Shown here: in pieces, positions 1 through 9,631 of the stretch
Position numbering within the stretch: the stretch's first letter is position 1
Layout: each line of letters starts with the position of its first letter
Source of the DNA: JBGRQA01 sp041725895
Lineage (GTDB): Bacteria; Bacteroidota; Bacteroidia; Bacteroidales; Marinifilaceae
DNA length: 64,000 nt
NCBI GenBank assembly: GCA_041725895.1
Contig: JBGRQA010000014.1
Span: forward strand, 62,001 to 126,000
Direction of reading: 5' to 3'
Program-made: the position numbers and the translations under genes
Notes under the pieces: model-generated
Told to the model about the DNA's origin: nothing
The model's input: the letters and a program-made list of their open reading frames with translations, nothing else
Database searches by the model: none

Positions 1-686
1 GATTTGTGTCTTTGGGGAGAAGCTTTCTTCAACAATGCAATTGCTGCATCAAGATCTGAATTTATTTGAGTATACACCTCTTCTACGGTTCCCCTACCCT
101 TACCTTCTGTTTCTTTGGTTGTGGGCTCCGTATAAAGCGGTACTCCTGGATCATTTTCATGACCAATATAGGTTCTTTGATAGAATTGAATCAAATGCAA
201 GTAAGCAAAGGCACGAATTGCATGAGCCTGCCCTTTCACATTATTTCTTTCGACCTCCTCACCCTTGGCAGCATCAATATTTGCTAAGACATAATTTGCA
301 TTATTAATGTGCTTATAAAACATATTCCACCACACAAAAGGTCGATCAGAAGTACTATTCACCTCGGTCCTGACCCAATACCTGTAATCATACCAAAACC
401 AAGCGCTTCCCTGTTCGTGCATCAACAAATCATCACCCATTAGATCAGAGGCAAGATTAACAGAGGCAATCCCAAAATTTTCGGTTCCATAACTATCCGA
501 CCAAATATCATCTGCAACATAAAATGCGCGATAAATACCATTAATGGTGGAATAGGCATTTTCCACCGTTTTAAAAACTTCCTCTTTCGTAGTTTTATCT
601 GTTGGAACCGTATCTAAAGTATCTTCAGTACAAGAGTATGCGAACACACCCAACAGTACAAACAATAATATATTTTTTCTTTTCAT
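1..686 (-). CDS. SusD/RagB-family nutrient-binding lipoprotein (C-terminus beyond window)
   Basis: This is the first 228 codons of a SusD-type surface lipoprotein; the gene runs off the left edge, so the C-terminal half is not visible. It starts MKRKNILLF and has a lipoprotein signal ending at a Cys near residue 18 (FAYSC), followed by the Asp/Thr-rich tether usual for SusD. The fold hallmarks EEVFKTVENAYSTI near residue 40 and AHAIRAFAYLHLIQFY near residue 150 match the helical TPR core. SusD proteins cap the SusC barrel and bind the incoming glycan or peptide. The start lies 11 bases after the stop of the susC gene at 698-3844, so the two form an operon. No enzyme is visible beside the pair, so the substrate cannot be guessed. 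Confidence 0.9.
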   Translation of the reverse strand, partial: MKRKNILLFVLLGVFAYSCTEDTLDTVPTDKTTKEEVFKTVENAYSTINGIYRAFYVADDIWSDSYGTENFGIASVNLASDLMGDDLLMHEQGSAWFWYDYRYWVRTEVNSTSDRPFVWWNMFYKHINNANYVLANIDAAKGEEVERNNVKGQAHAIRAFAYLHLIQFYQRTYIGHENDPGVPLYTEPTTKETEGKGRGTVEEVYTQINSDLDAAIALLKKASPQRHK

Positions 687-697
687 CTTCTTAATTT

Positions 698-3600
698 CTA
701 GAATTTAACATCTACACCCAAAGAAACAACCTTCACAGGAACATAAGAATAGTTTTGTGATCCAGAGAAATTGTATTGAGGATCCATTCCCTTCAACTTT
801 GAGAAAACAGCCAAATTATCTCCAGTTAAGAATATCCTCAGCTGCTTCAATCCCATTTTGGCAGTCATAGACGAGGGGAATGAATATCCTAAAGAAACAT
901 TCTTAATACTTAGATATGAGGCATCCATCAACTGGTTATCTGTCATTCTGTTTACACTCCCTAACTCCAGTCGTGGAACATCAGTCACATCACCTGGTTT
1001 TTGCCATCTTCTCAACTTTGCTTTATGCAAGTTACCTCCCGGATCTCGTGTACTCAACAGTCCACTATACACATAATCCAAAACTTCTCCACCCACAGAG
1101 TAAGTTAACAGCACGGACAAATCAAACCCCTTATAACTAAAGGTATTGCTCACACTACCATAGAAATCAGGAATACGACTTCCCATTATCACCTTATTAT
1201 TAGCAGCTTCATTATAACTATCGGTAACCGTCCGATTTCCCTCATCATCTTTCACATAATAAAGTTGTTTTCCTGTCAATGGATCTACTCCTGCTGACTT
1301 AGGCAAATAGAACGAATTAATTGGTTTGCCCTTGGTCACAATAAATGAACCATCAACAATCTCCTGCCCTTCAGTGGTAAGCTTTGTTACCTCATTTCTC
1401 AACAGGCTCCACTGCGTAGTAAAGTTCCAGTTAAAATCACCTTTAAAAATATCAGCAGACAACTCAATATCAACCCCTTTATTTACCATATCTCCGATAT
1501 TATCCCAATATCCGTTAAACCCGGTAGAGGTAGATTTTGGACGATACAAAAGCAGGTCAGTAGTCTTTTTATGGAAGTAATCAACACTCAAAGAAACACG
1601 ATCAAACAGACGCCCCTCCAGACCAATATTCATATTCTTATTCTTTTCCCATTCAACCTCTTTATTCTCAAGAGACGTCAACCAAACACCCCCCATATTA
1701 TTATTGGGCCATTGAAGACTATAGAAACTCTGCCATGCATAATAGTTTGGATCGTCACCCGACAACAACATATCATTTCCCTGAGAACCATAACTGGCTT
1801 TCAATGTCAAATTATTTAACCATTCAACTGATTGTAGGAAGTCTTCCTGACTTACTCTCCAGGATCCACCAACAGACCAAAAATCCCCCCATCGGTAATC
1901 CTCATTAAATCGGGAAGAACCATCCTTACGGTAACTACCAGAAAAATAATACTTGTCGGCAAAACTGTAGTTTAAACGAGACAAGAAGGATTCCACACGA
2001 TAAGTCTCAACATAAGAACCTACACCAGTAGGAACAGCAGCTGCATCCAACTCTGTTAAACCACCAAACACATAACCTTGCTTGGAGCCGTAAAAGGTTG
2101 AGGATTCTTTATCGTAATACTCATGTCCGACCAGCACATCAAAAGAATGATCGCCAATTTTCTTAGAATAATTCAACAACTGATTAAATGTATAACTCAA
2201 CAATCTGTATGAATACTTATAGCCTCTACCACCAACATTTCCAGCATCTCCGTGATATGGATTGTTGTAAATCAATTTATCCCCATGACGATAATCGAAA
2301 CCAAAGTTTACAGACAATTTAAGATCTTTCAGAAAACCAACATCCTCATTATCGGTATCAAATTCCATGTATGTTCTTCCACTCAAATTATCGTAGCGAA
2401 CATCTCTGGAATCATCAAACAAGGTAGCGATAGAGTTAAAGTTACTGGCATAAGGTCTATCCTTACCATAATCAAATTGCTTTTTCCCATTGGCATCCAG
2501 AATAAAATTACCCTTGGCATCTCGTTCATAAACGGGATAAATCGGAGCAATACCTAAGGCCGAATACCAAATGTTATTGTATGAAGTACCAGAGTCTGTC
2601 AAATAATTTTGTTCAGTCATAGAATAAGAAGTACTCATACCTGCCTTCACCCATTCCTTCAATTGAGAATCAAGATTCATACGTCCGGAGTATCTTTTAA
2701 AACTAGATTTCTCAACAAGTCCTTTATCCTCCAGATACCCGGCAGAAAACATATACTGAGTCTTTTCATTCCCTCCGGTTACACTTAACTGATAATCCGA
2801 ACGCAAAGGATTATCCCGGGTTGCCTCATCAAACCAATCAGGACGATATTTGTACTCTGCATTGGCTACCATTTTTCCTGTTGCAGGATCTATCAATTTA
2901 TCAGAAGCTATCGAAAACAAATTGTATTTTTCGCCTCCGTACATCTCCATATAACTTGGTACACCAGCTCCTCCCTGCAAAGCAAGAATAGCAGCTTCAT
3001 CCGCCGAATAACCATCAGAATAAATTAACTGATTCTTGTATGCTTCATAAGCCAACTCCATATATTCTTTCGGGTTAACAGTCTCATACTCTTCAGTCGC
3101 TCTACTTGCAACACCATAAACAGCCTTAAAACGAATCTCTGGTTCTTTTTCTCCTCCACGCTTAGTTGTAATAATAACTACGCCATTGGCCCCACGAGCT
3201 CCATACAAAGCCGAAGCAGATGCATCCTTTAGAACCGAAACAGAAGCAATATCATCAGGATTCAATGCATTAATATTACCATCATAAGGAATCCCATCAA
3301 CAACATACAAAGGAGAGGAGGAAGCATTAATGGAACCAAAACCACGTATACGAATACTTGCTCCAGCCCCTGGTTGTCCACCTCCAGAGGTGGTCTGTAC
3401 CCCAGCTACAGTTCCTTCCAGCGCTTTGGATATAGAAGACACAGTTCGCTTTTCCAGTTTTTCTGAATCAACCATTTGAACAGATCCGGTAAAAGATTCT
3501 TTTTTCGCAGTACCATAGGCAACTACCATAACCTCATCAACACCGATACTCGTTGAATTCAAAACTACATCAATAGTGGTTTTATCCCCCACAACAATTT

Positions 3601-3844
3601 CCTGTTGCTCCATACCTACAAAACTAAAGACCAAAACATCGGTACTCTTGGCTTGTAAAGAATAAAAACCATCAATATTTGTACTGGCACCCATTGTGGT
3701 ACCCTTTACTACAACTGATACCCCAGGAATCCCCAGGCCATCCTCAGCACTGGTTACAGTACCAGTAATCTGTTTGGTTTGCGCAGTTGCTATTTGAACT
3801 CCTATACAAATGAGGAATACAAAAAGCCCAGTAATTTTTCTCAT
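698..3844 (-). CDS. SusC/RagA-family TonB-dependent outer-membrane transporter
   Basis: The product, about 1048 residues, is a TonB-dependent outer-membrane importer of the SusC class. I start it at the Met at 3844, because that gives a clean signal peptide (MRKITGLFVFLICIG, cut after AQ); an upstream in-frame Met at 3889 would bury the signal. After the signal come a carboxypeptidase-D-like regulatory domain (QITGTVTSAEDGLGIPG), a TonB-box-like stretch (DEVMVVAYG), a plug domain with the family motif RIRGFGSINASSSPLYVVDG, and then the long beta-barrel ending in an aromatic residue (VDVKF). It energises uptake of an oligomer captured by the SusD partner encoded 11 bases downstream. A possible promoter lies at 3913-3945. 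Confidence 0.95.
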   Translation of the reverse strand: MRKITGLFVFLICIGVQIATAQTKQITGTVTSAEDGLGIPGVSVVVKGTTMGASTNIDGFYSLQAKSTDVLVFSFVGMEQQEIVVGDKTTIDVVLNSTSIGVDEVMVVAYGTAKKESFTGSVQMVDSEKLEKRTVSSISKALEGTVAGVQTTSGGGQPGAGASIRIRGFGSINASSSPLYVVDGIPYDGNINALNPDDIASVSVLKDASASALYGARGANGVVIITTKRGGEKEPEIRFKAVYGVASRATEEYETVNPKEYMELAYEAYKNQLIYSDGYSADEAAILALQGGAGVPSYMEMYGGEKYNLFSIASDKLIDPATGKMVANAEYKYRPDWFDEATRDNPLRSDYQLSVTGGNEKTQYMFSAGYLEDKGLVEKSSFKRYSGRMNLDSQLKEWVKAGMSTSYSMTEQNYLTDSGTSYNNIWYSALGIAPIYPVYERDAKGNFILDANGKKQFDYGKDRPYASNFNSIATLFDDSRDVRYDNLSGRTYMEFDTDNEDVGFLKDLKLSVNFGFDYRHGDKLIYNNPYHGDAGNVGGRGYKYSYRLLSYTFNQLLNYSKKIGDHSFDVLVGHEYYDKESSTFYGSKQGYVFGGLTELDAAAVPTGVGSYVETYRVESFLSRLNYSFADKYYFSGSYRKDGSSRFNEDYRWGDFWSVGGSWRVSQEDFLQSVEWLNNLTLKASYGSQGNDMLLSGDDPNYYAWQSFYSLQWPNNNMGGVWLTSLENKEVEWEKNKNMNIGLEGRLFDRVSLSVDYFHKKTTDLLLYRPKSTSTGFNGYWDNIGDMVNKGVDIELSADIFKGDFNWNFTTQWSLLRNEVTKLTTEGQEIVDGSFIVTKGKPINSFYLPKSAGVDPLTGKQLYYVKDDEGNRTVTDSYNEAANNKVIMGSRIPDFYGSVSNTFSYKGFDLSVLLTYSVGGEVLDYVYSGLLSTRDPGGNLHKAKLRRWQKPGDVTDVPRLELGSVNRMTDNQLMDASYLSIKNVSLGYSFPSSMTAKMGLKQLRIFLTGDNLAVFSKLKGMDPQYNFSGSQNYSYVPVKVVSLGVDVKF

Positions 3845-4625
3845 AAAATAAAATTTTGGATTAATAGTTAATTTGGTTAATAAGTACATGTATTATGAAT
3901 ACCCTAAATTAACAAAATTATTAACTCTTCAAAACTTTAATCAATCCCAACAATCAGTCGCACAATCGTTTTGCTGCTTTTTTATTAACTTAATTTTGAC
4001 GCATCACTCTTTATTTTATCAGCATTAATAGGCAAAACCCGATTGGGATTTTAACATATTTTCACACTTAACAGAATAATTTTTAAATATTACAAATAGA
4101 GATATTTTTTTAATTATGCAAAAAGACAAACAAACTAGATAATAAATTCATTTTATACTAAAACACACCACAATAAACCACTACACCCTATTATTCAGCT
4201 CTTTAAGCAAGTTACACAAACCCAGATCTTTTTTTTATGATACTTTTTTTTGTTTTGATTTTAATAAACCGAACACAACCCTACTATTTTTAATAGACAT
4301 AATCGCACACAACACATTTTATAAGCTAGAACCTTAACAAAAAGGTGAAAACAAAGCAAGGAAGCAGCAACAATCCAAGCATTGAGAAAGTCAAAAGCTA
4401 TTTGATTTAAATGAACAAACCAATATTTCATCTCGTCCCTAAAGGATAAAATCTCAAACACACAGAATTATATTTTGACGAACTATTCACCCCTTAAGTG
4501 ATCTATGCAGAAACTAGAGTTCAGAAAGGGAAAGAAGGGACTTATTTTTAAGGTAGTAGAAAAAGGAAAGAAAAAGGAAGGTATGCCATACAAAAACAAG
4601 AAAATCGGGCATTGCCCTTTTTAAG
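3845..4625. other. AT-rich intergenic region without a recognisable gene
   Basis: About 780 bases lie between the start of susC and the terminator of the ftcD gene. The stretch is very AT-rich with long A and T runs. Open frames on the minus strand at 4261-4461 and 4514-4702 have no recognisable domain and poor composition, and the second crosses the terminator, so I do not call them. Apart from the possible susC promoter I see no feature. Confidence 0.6.
3913..3945 (-). promoter_or_regulatory. Possible sigma-ABfr-type promoter for the first susC
   Basis: On the minus strand TAATTTTG (3920-3913) matches the Bacteroidota -7 consensus TAnnTTTG. An ATTG at 3945-3942 sits 21 bases upstream as a near -33 element. 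Transcription from here would give a leader of about 60 bases. One -33 base differs from consensus and the region is AT-rich, so chance matches are likely. Confidence 0.35.
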
Positions 4626-4663
4626 AAAAACGCCTCCAACTCAATTAGGAGCAGGAGGCGTTT
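4626..4663 (-). terminator. Rho-independent terminator after ftcD
   Basis: A stem CGCCTCC/GGAGGCG (4631-4637 with 4654-4660), extended by A/T pairs, is followed on the minus strand by a run of T. It lies about 30 bases past the ftcD stop. Confidence 0.85.
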
Positions 4664-4691
4664 AAATATTGAATTAAATGAATTCTTAAGC

Positions 4692-6398
4692 TTACATTGC
4701 AATCTTAGAATTTACGAGATCCACAATCTCAGTCTCCATGGCTTTTGCTTTCTCAACAATAGCCTCACCACGAGCGATGACATCCTGAGCCCAGGCCTTG
4801 TCCTCCAGATCAGCAGCATTGATCTTCACATTCATAAAAGCACCAATAGCACCTGAGCGAGCAGCCAACGCACCAACACCTGCATCGGTTACTGAGTTAG
4901 GATTACCAATTTCAGCCATAGCTTTGGCAACATCCATGCATCCCAGACACAGCTCCAGTGTTTGGAAAGGGACCATCGTTGCAAATTTGGTCGCCTCTTC
5001 CATTGCCTCGTGACGAGCAGCTTTCTCCGCATCCGTTTTCTTAGGCATACGAACCGCATCCATAATTTTGTTGAAGGCATTGGTATCTTCATCAACCAAT
5101 TTCACCAACTTGGTGTGGTATTCCTTGCCCTTCTCAGCCCAATCGGAGAATTCTTCCCAACGATCGTCCCATCCTGGTTTATGAGCCGACAGGTTAGCAA
5201 CCATTGAACCCAGAGCAGCACCCATAGCACCCATATAAGCAGAGATGGAACCTCCACCTGGAGCCATAGATTCAGAAGCAGTTTCCTCAACGAACTCAGT
5301 CAGATTCATGTCAACCAACTTCTTCTGTCCCTTCTTCGCTTCGTTCTCAAGGATGTACTCGATGATCTTCTTATCCGGATCGAATGGATACAACTCATCC
5401 AAACCAAGAGATTTTACAGCAATCTTAACGATCTCACGATCGGCAATACCAGTGGAACGGCCCTGCATACGCAAGTAGTGCTTACCAGCATCCAACATGG
5501 CCTGCAAAGGTACAACACCTACCAACTCAGAACCGGTTACGCGGATACCACGAGCCTGAGCCTTAGCACAAACCTCATCGAATGCCTGGTGTATTGAAGT
5601 CACCGAAATATCAGTCATGTTCATCGAGATTTGAGCAACGCCAAACTCCTCAATAAACCAACCAATGGCTTTGGTTGCTTTCAATGTACCAGGAATCATC
5701 ACAGGCTTACCATTCTCGTCCTTTACAATCTTACCGGTGATAGGATTACCTTCACGCTTTGTACGTCCTCTCTCACGCACATCAAAAGCAATTGCGTTTG
5801 CTCTACGAGTGGAGGTAGTATTCAAGTTAAAGTTATATGCAACCAGGAAGTTACGAGCACCAACAGCGGTTACCCCAGATTTGGCAACAGACTCGGTAAA
5901 CTCAGCTGGCCCGAAATCAGGTTTCCACTCTTCGGTACCGATTCTCTCAGAAACAGCTTCGTACTCTCCAGCACGACAAGTAGCCAAATTACGACGTTCA
6001 GGCTTTTGAGCTGCATTCTCGTAGCAATATACAGGAATACCAGCTTCCTCTCCAATTCGTTTCGCCAATTTGTGAGCATACTCTACTGTTTCCTCCATAG
6101 TGATGTTGGCTACAGGAACCAATGGACAAACATCAGTAGCACCAAAACGAGGGTGAGCACCTGAGTGTTTGCTCATATCAATTAATTCAGAAGCCTTTTT
6201 CACAGCACGGAAAGCAGCCTCACAAACCTCCTCCGGAGTACCTACCATAGTAACTACAGTACGATTGGTTGCCTTACCAGGATCCACATCAACCAAACTT
6301 ACGCCTTCAACAGCTTCGATCTCATTGGTGATCTGTTTGATGATATCCATATCGTTCCCTTCACTAAAGTTGGGAACGCATTCGATTAACTTCTTCAT
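4692..6398 (-). CDS. ftcD: Bifunctional glutamate formimidoyltransferase / formimidoyl-THF cyclodeaminase
   Basis: This 568-residue enzyme performs the last step of histidine degradation. It moves the formimino group from formiminoglutamate to tetrahydrofolate and then deaminates it to 5,10-methenyl-THF. The N-terminal transferase half (about 1-330) begins MKKLIECVPNFSEG and has the SKHSGAHPRFGATD loop, with His82 at the position of the catalytic His of the mammalian enzyme. The C-terminal cyclodeaminase half (about 350-568) contains the folate-binding APGGGSISAYMGAMGAALG motif. The full fused length matches animal and Bacteroidota FtcD. hutI lies 49 bases upstream on the same strand, so the two are probably cotranscribed. 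hutH and hutU are not in the window. Confidence 0.96.
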   Translation of the reverse strand: MKKLIECVPNFSEGNDMDIIKQITNEIEAVEGVSLVDVDPGKATNRTVVTMVGTPEEVCEAAFRAVKKASELIDMSKHSGAHPRFGATDVCPLVPVANITMEETVEYAHKLAKRIGEEAGIPVYCYENAAQKPERRNLATCRAGEYEAVSERIGTEEWKPDFGPAEFTESVAKSGVTAVGARNFLVAYNFNLNTTSTRRANAIAFDVRERGRTKREGNPITGKIVKDENGKPVMIPGTLKATKAIGWFIEEFGVAQISMNMTDISVTSIHQAFDEVCAKAQARGIRVTGSELVGVVPLQAMLDAGKHYLRMQGRSTGIADREIVKIAVKSLGLDELYPFDPDKKIIEYILENEAKKGQKKLVDMNLTEFVEETASESMAPGGGSISAYMGAMGAALGSMVANLSAHKPGWDDRWEEFSDWAEKGKEYHTKLVKLVDEDTNAFNKIMDAVRMPKKTDAEKAARHEAMEEATKFATMVPFQTLELCLGCMDVAKAMAEIGNPNSVTDAGVGALAARSGAIGAFMNVKINAADLEDKAWAQDVIARGEAIVEKAKAMETEIVDLVNSKIAM

Positions 6399-6447
6399 GT
6401 GTATAGGTTTTGTAATTTATTTGTTAGGTGTATTAATATAGTATCAA

Positions 6448-7701
6448 TTATAAAATTTCTCCGTTCAAAATTACGGTATCTACCAGATCACTTCCGTAAG
6501 CATATGGCATAAACTCAATACTTGGAATCTCCTTGGTAATGTAACAGTTGGCAATCTTACCTCGTGCAATACTTCCCAACTCCTCCTGAACACCCATGGC
6601 GTAGGCTGTATTGATCGTGGTAGCATTAATCACCTCCTCGGGCAACATCTTATAATTGATGCATCCCAAAGACATTACAAACTTCATATTTCCCGAAGGG
6701 GAAGAACCCGGATTGAAGTCCGATGCCAAGGCAACTGGCAAACCGGCTTCCATCATCTTACGAACAGGAGAACAAACCATGTTCAGGAAAAATGCTGCTC
6801 CCGGTAATACGGTTGGCATGGTTTCGGAGCCTTTCAAAGCTTCGATTTCTGCATCTCCAACAAATTCAAGGTGATCTACAGACAATGCATTATACTTAAC
6901 ACCTACCTGAATCCCTCCCGAATAATCCAATTCATTGGCATGAATCTTTGGACGCATACCGTGTTTCATTCCGGCATTCAGAATTCGATCCGTTTCTTCT
7001 ACCGTGAAGAAACCTTTGTCACAGAATACATCAATGTAATCGGCCAATTCCTCAGCTGCCACCATTGGAATCATTTCATTGATGATCAAATCAACATATT
7101 CTCCCTGACGTCCCTTATATTCGGCTGGAACGGCATGGGCGCCCAAAAAATTGGCTTTTATAGTAATAGGTGTGGTTTCTTTTAATTTCTTGATTACACG
7201 CAGCATCTTGAGCTCATCCTCTACGGTCAAGCCGTAACCACTTTTGATTTCCACAGCGCCCGTTCCCAGACTAATGATCTCTTTAATACGCTCCAGTGCA
7301 GATTCGTACAATTCCTCCTCGGTAGCTTCGTGCATACGCTTGGCTGAATTCAGAATTCCTCCTCCTCGTTCGGCTATCTCTTCGTAGGAAAGTCCTTCAA
7401 TCTTATCCCGGTACTCTATTTCACGACTTCCGGCATACACCAAGTGGGTGTGTGAATCACAGTAACTAGGAAAAACCATACGACCGGTAGCATCAATTTC
7501 TCTCAAGAGATCTGCCTCTTCGACGAGAGGATTCCCTTCCAATTCTTCCATCTTCCCAAAGTCTTCAATACGGTCATCCTTAATCAACAGGAAGGCATCA
7601 TCGATACAATTCAAGTGGGCCATATCTGTCCCGGCCACCCATTTTCGAGGTTCCTCTTCAACCTGAACCAAACGTTTTATATTCTTTATCAGCAACTTCA
7701 T
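6448..7701 (-). CDS. hutI: Imidazolonepropionase
   Basis: The product (417 residues) hydrolyses 4-imidazolone-5-propanoate to N-formimino-glutamate, the substrate used by the downstream ftcD product. It is an amidohydrolase-fold metalloenzyme: the metal-binding DSHTH motif lies near residue 82, followed by LGAHAVP near 190, HANELDYSGG near 250 and the SVDHLEF segment with further metal ligands. I prefer the Met at 7701 (MKLLIKNIKRL), the usual start in this group, over the in-frame Met at 7713 (MIFVM), but the extension of four residues cannot be excluded. It is the first gene of a two-gene hut operon and is divergent from the transporter at 7906. Confidence 0.95.
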   Translation of the reverse strand: MKLLIKNIKRLVQVEEEPRKWVAGTDMAHLNCIDDAFLLIKDDRIEDFGKMEELEGNPLVEEADLLREIDATGRMVFPSYCDSHTHLVYAGSREIEYRDKIEGLSYEEIAERGGGILNSAKRMHEATEEELYESALERIKEIISLGTGAVEIKSGYGLTVEDELKMLRVIKKLKETTPITIKANFLGAHAVPAEYKGRQGEYVDLIINEMIPMVAAEELADYIDVFCDKGFFTVEETDRILNAGMKHGMRPKIHANELDYSGGIQVGVKYNALSVDHLEFVGDAEIEALKGSETMPTVLPGAAFFLNMVCSPVRKMMEAGLPVALASDFNPGSSPSGNMKFVMSLGCINYKMLPEEVINATTINTAYAMGVQEELGSIARGKIANCYITKEIPSIEFMPYAYGSDLVDTVILNGEIL

Positions 7702-7905
7702 CACAAAAATCATTTATTGGATTGAGCTACGAATTTATGAAAAATGGATTAAAACAAAGAAGCATTTTCAATAGAAAAAAGCGATTTTTGCAAACCTTTT
7801 CGAAACAGCTTGTTTTTTTGTCAAAATATGTAATTCATCTGGCCTTTTTCAGGATTGTTTTTACTTTTACCCTCCAAAATCGGAAAACCACTAAATTTTC
7901 AATCT

Positions 7906-9501
7906 ATGTTTAAGAAAGTACCCCACACCTATGTAATTGTATTTGCCATAGTTGTGTTGTCTGCCATCCTTACCTGGGTAATTCCAGGCGGGACCTATGA
8001 ACGAACTACTGTAAACGTAAACGGCACCGACCGGGAGGTTATCGTACAGGGTTCCTATCAGCAAATCGAAAGTCAGGGGCAAAGCTGGGAAGTATTTGCT
8101 GCATTTTTCAAGGGCTTTGTTGACAAAGCAGACATTATAATATTTATCCTGATCATTGGCGGAGCCTTCTGGATCATGAATGCCTCCAAAGCCATTGATG
8201 TTGGTATCTACTCCTTTTTGGATTTTACGAAACGACTGGAAAAGATCAAACTAATCCGAAAACTGGGGGTCAACAACATCATCCTCACTCTCATCATGCT
8301 GGTGTTTAGCCTCTTTGGGGCCACATTCGGAATGAGTGAGGAGACCATTGCATTCGTAATCATATTTGTCCCAATGGCCATCTCAATGGGCTACGACTCC
8401 ATTGTTGGGGTTTGCATGTGTTTCGTTGCAGCCGGACTTGGTTTTGCCGGAGCTCTATTGAATCCATTCACCATCGGTATTGCACAAGGTTTATCCAATC
8501 TCCCATTGTTCTCGGGTATCGAATATAGAATGTTCTGCTGGATTGTAATCAATGTAATTGGTTTCGCATTCATTCTTCGTTATGCTGCCAAAGTGAGAAA
8601 GAATCCTGAAAAATCACTGGTTTATTCAGATGATGCCTATTGGAGAAAGCATGCCGATGCAGATATTGCCAACGTGGAATACTATACACCTAAAGCTGCC
8701 TGGGTAGCCTACGGTATCCTATTGGTGGCGATGACCATTTTCTCCATCCAATATCCTGTGAGTACCTTAAGCATTGGAAACTCTACTGCAACTTTAACCG
8801 TAATCCCGGTATTAACTGGTCTGTTCGCCATTTTGGGCTTCATTTCATTGCGCAAATCTGTGCACTTCTTCATCTTAACCCTACTACTATACACCATCAT
8901 TTATCTAATTGTTGGAGTAATGGGCTACGGTTGGTATGTAATGGAAATTGCAACCTTGTTCTTCGCCATGGGGATCTTCTCCGGTATCGCTATCAACAAA
9001 TCAGCCGACGACATCACCAAACTTTTCCTGGAAGGTGTTCGGGATATTCTATCAGCCGCTCTGATTGTAGGTTTGGCCGGAGGTATCCTAATCGTTTTAC
9101 AAGAAGGAAATGTAATCGACTCCATTCTTTACTACATCTCCCAATCCATGAGCGATTTTGGGAAAATGGCCTCCGTAAGCATGATGTACCTGATTCAGAA
9201 TATTATTAATGTAATCATTCCTTCCGGATCCGCAAAAGCTGCATTGACCATGCCGATGATGTCCCAATTCTCCGACCTGATTGGCGTATCCCGTCAGGCT
9301 ACAGTAATGGCCTTCCAGTTTGGGGATGGCTTCACCAACATGATTACTCCTACTTCCGGAGTACTAATTGGTGTTCTTGGTGTGGCAAAAATTCCGTATG
9401 AGAAATGGGTGAAATGGATCGGAGGATTCATGATTATCCTTTTACTATTAGGATTGCTTCTTTTGATCCCAACAGTAACAATGGAATTGAACGGATTTTA
9501 A
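7906..9501 (+). CDS. YfcC-family (C4-dicarboxylate carrier-like) membrane transporter
   Basis: The product, 531 residues from the Met at 7906, is a polytopic inner-membrane protein with roughly a dozen hydrophobic segments. The start MFKKVPHTYVIVFAIVVL followed by TWVIPGGTYER is the hallmark of the YfcC family, in the superfamily that includes DcuC and AbgT carriers. A loop of about 60 polar residues near 225-260 divides the two halves. Conserved glycine-rich hairpins typical of the superfamily are seen at SLFGATFGMSEET and near the C-terminus at IIPSGSAKAALTMPMMSQFSD. The in-frame extension to 7855 is rejected because the Met at 7906 gives the canonical N-terminus. YfcC members are usually linked to amino acids, peptides or short carboxylates. 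Divergence from hutI makes histidine or a breakdown product a plausible but unproven cargo. Confidence 0.88.
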   Translation: MFKKVPHTYVIVFAIVVLSAILTWVIPGGTYERTTVNVNGTDREVIVQGSYQQIESQGQSWEVFAAFFKGFVDKADIIIFILIIGGAFWIMNASKAIDVGIYSFLDFTKRLEKIKLIRKLGVNNIILTLIMLVFSLFGATFGMSEETIAFVIIFVPMAISMGYDSIVGVCMCFVAAGLGFAGALLNPFTIGIAQGLSNLPLFSGIEYRMFCWIVINVIGFAFILRYAAKVRKNPEKSLVYSDDAYWRKHADADIANVEYYTPKAAWVAYGILLVAMTIFSIQYPVSTLSIGNSTATLTVIPVLTGLFAILGFISLRKSVHFFILTLLLYTIIYLIVGVMGYGWYVMEIATLFFAMGIFSGIAINKSADDITKLFLEGVRDILSAALIVGLAGGILIVLQEGNVIDSILYYISQSMSDFGKMASVSMMYLIQNIINVIIPSGSAKAALTMPMMSQFSDLIGVSRQATVMAFQFGDGFTNMITPTSGVLIGVLGVAKIPYEKWVKWIGGFMIILLLLGLLLLIPTVTMELNGF

Positions 9502-9573
9502 TGTATTGAATACTGTTACCTGAATCAATACCGATATTACTTTTCATTAAAAAAAGATAATCCTTCAATAAGA

Positions 9574-9608
9574 CATGGGGCTGCAGATACACGATCTACA
9601 GCCCCATG
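9574..9608. terminator. Stem-loop between convergent genes
   Basis: A 15-bp stem with one mismatch (9574-9588 with 9594-9608, loop ACACG) sits between the convergent yfcC-like and lipoprotein genes. Neither side has a strong T run, so termination is inferred from position and stem strength. Confidence 0.6.
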
Positions 9609-9631
9609 AATCAATCAATATCTACTACTAA

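Noticed and set aside
4261..4461. Open frame of 66 codons on the minus strand in the gap upstream of susC
   Set aside because: Cys/Leu-rich composition without domain or start context; AT-rich spacer noise.
4514..4702. Open frame of 62 codons on the minus strand
   Set aside because: It runs through the ftcD terminator and overlaps the ftcD end; no domain.
7722..7913. Open frame of 63 codons before the YfcC-like gene
   Set aside because: Basic, low-information sequence that overlaps the true start at 7906 in another frame.
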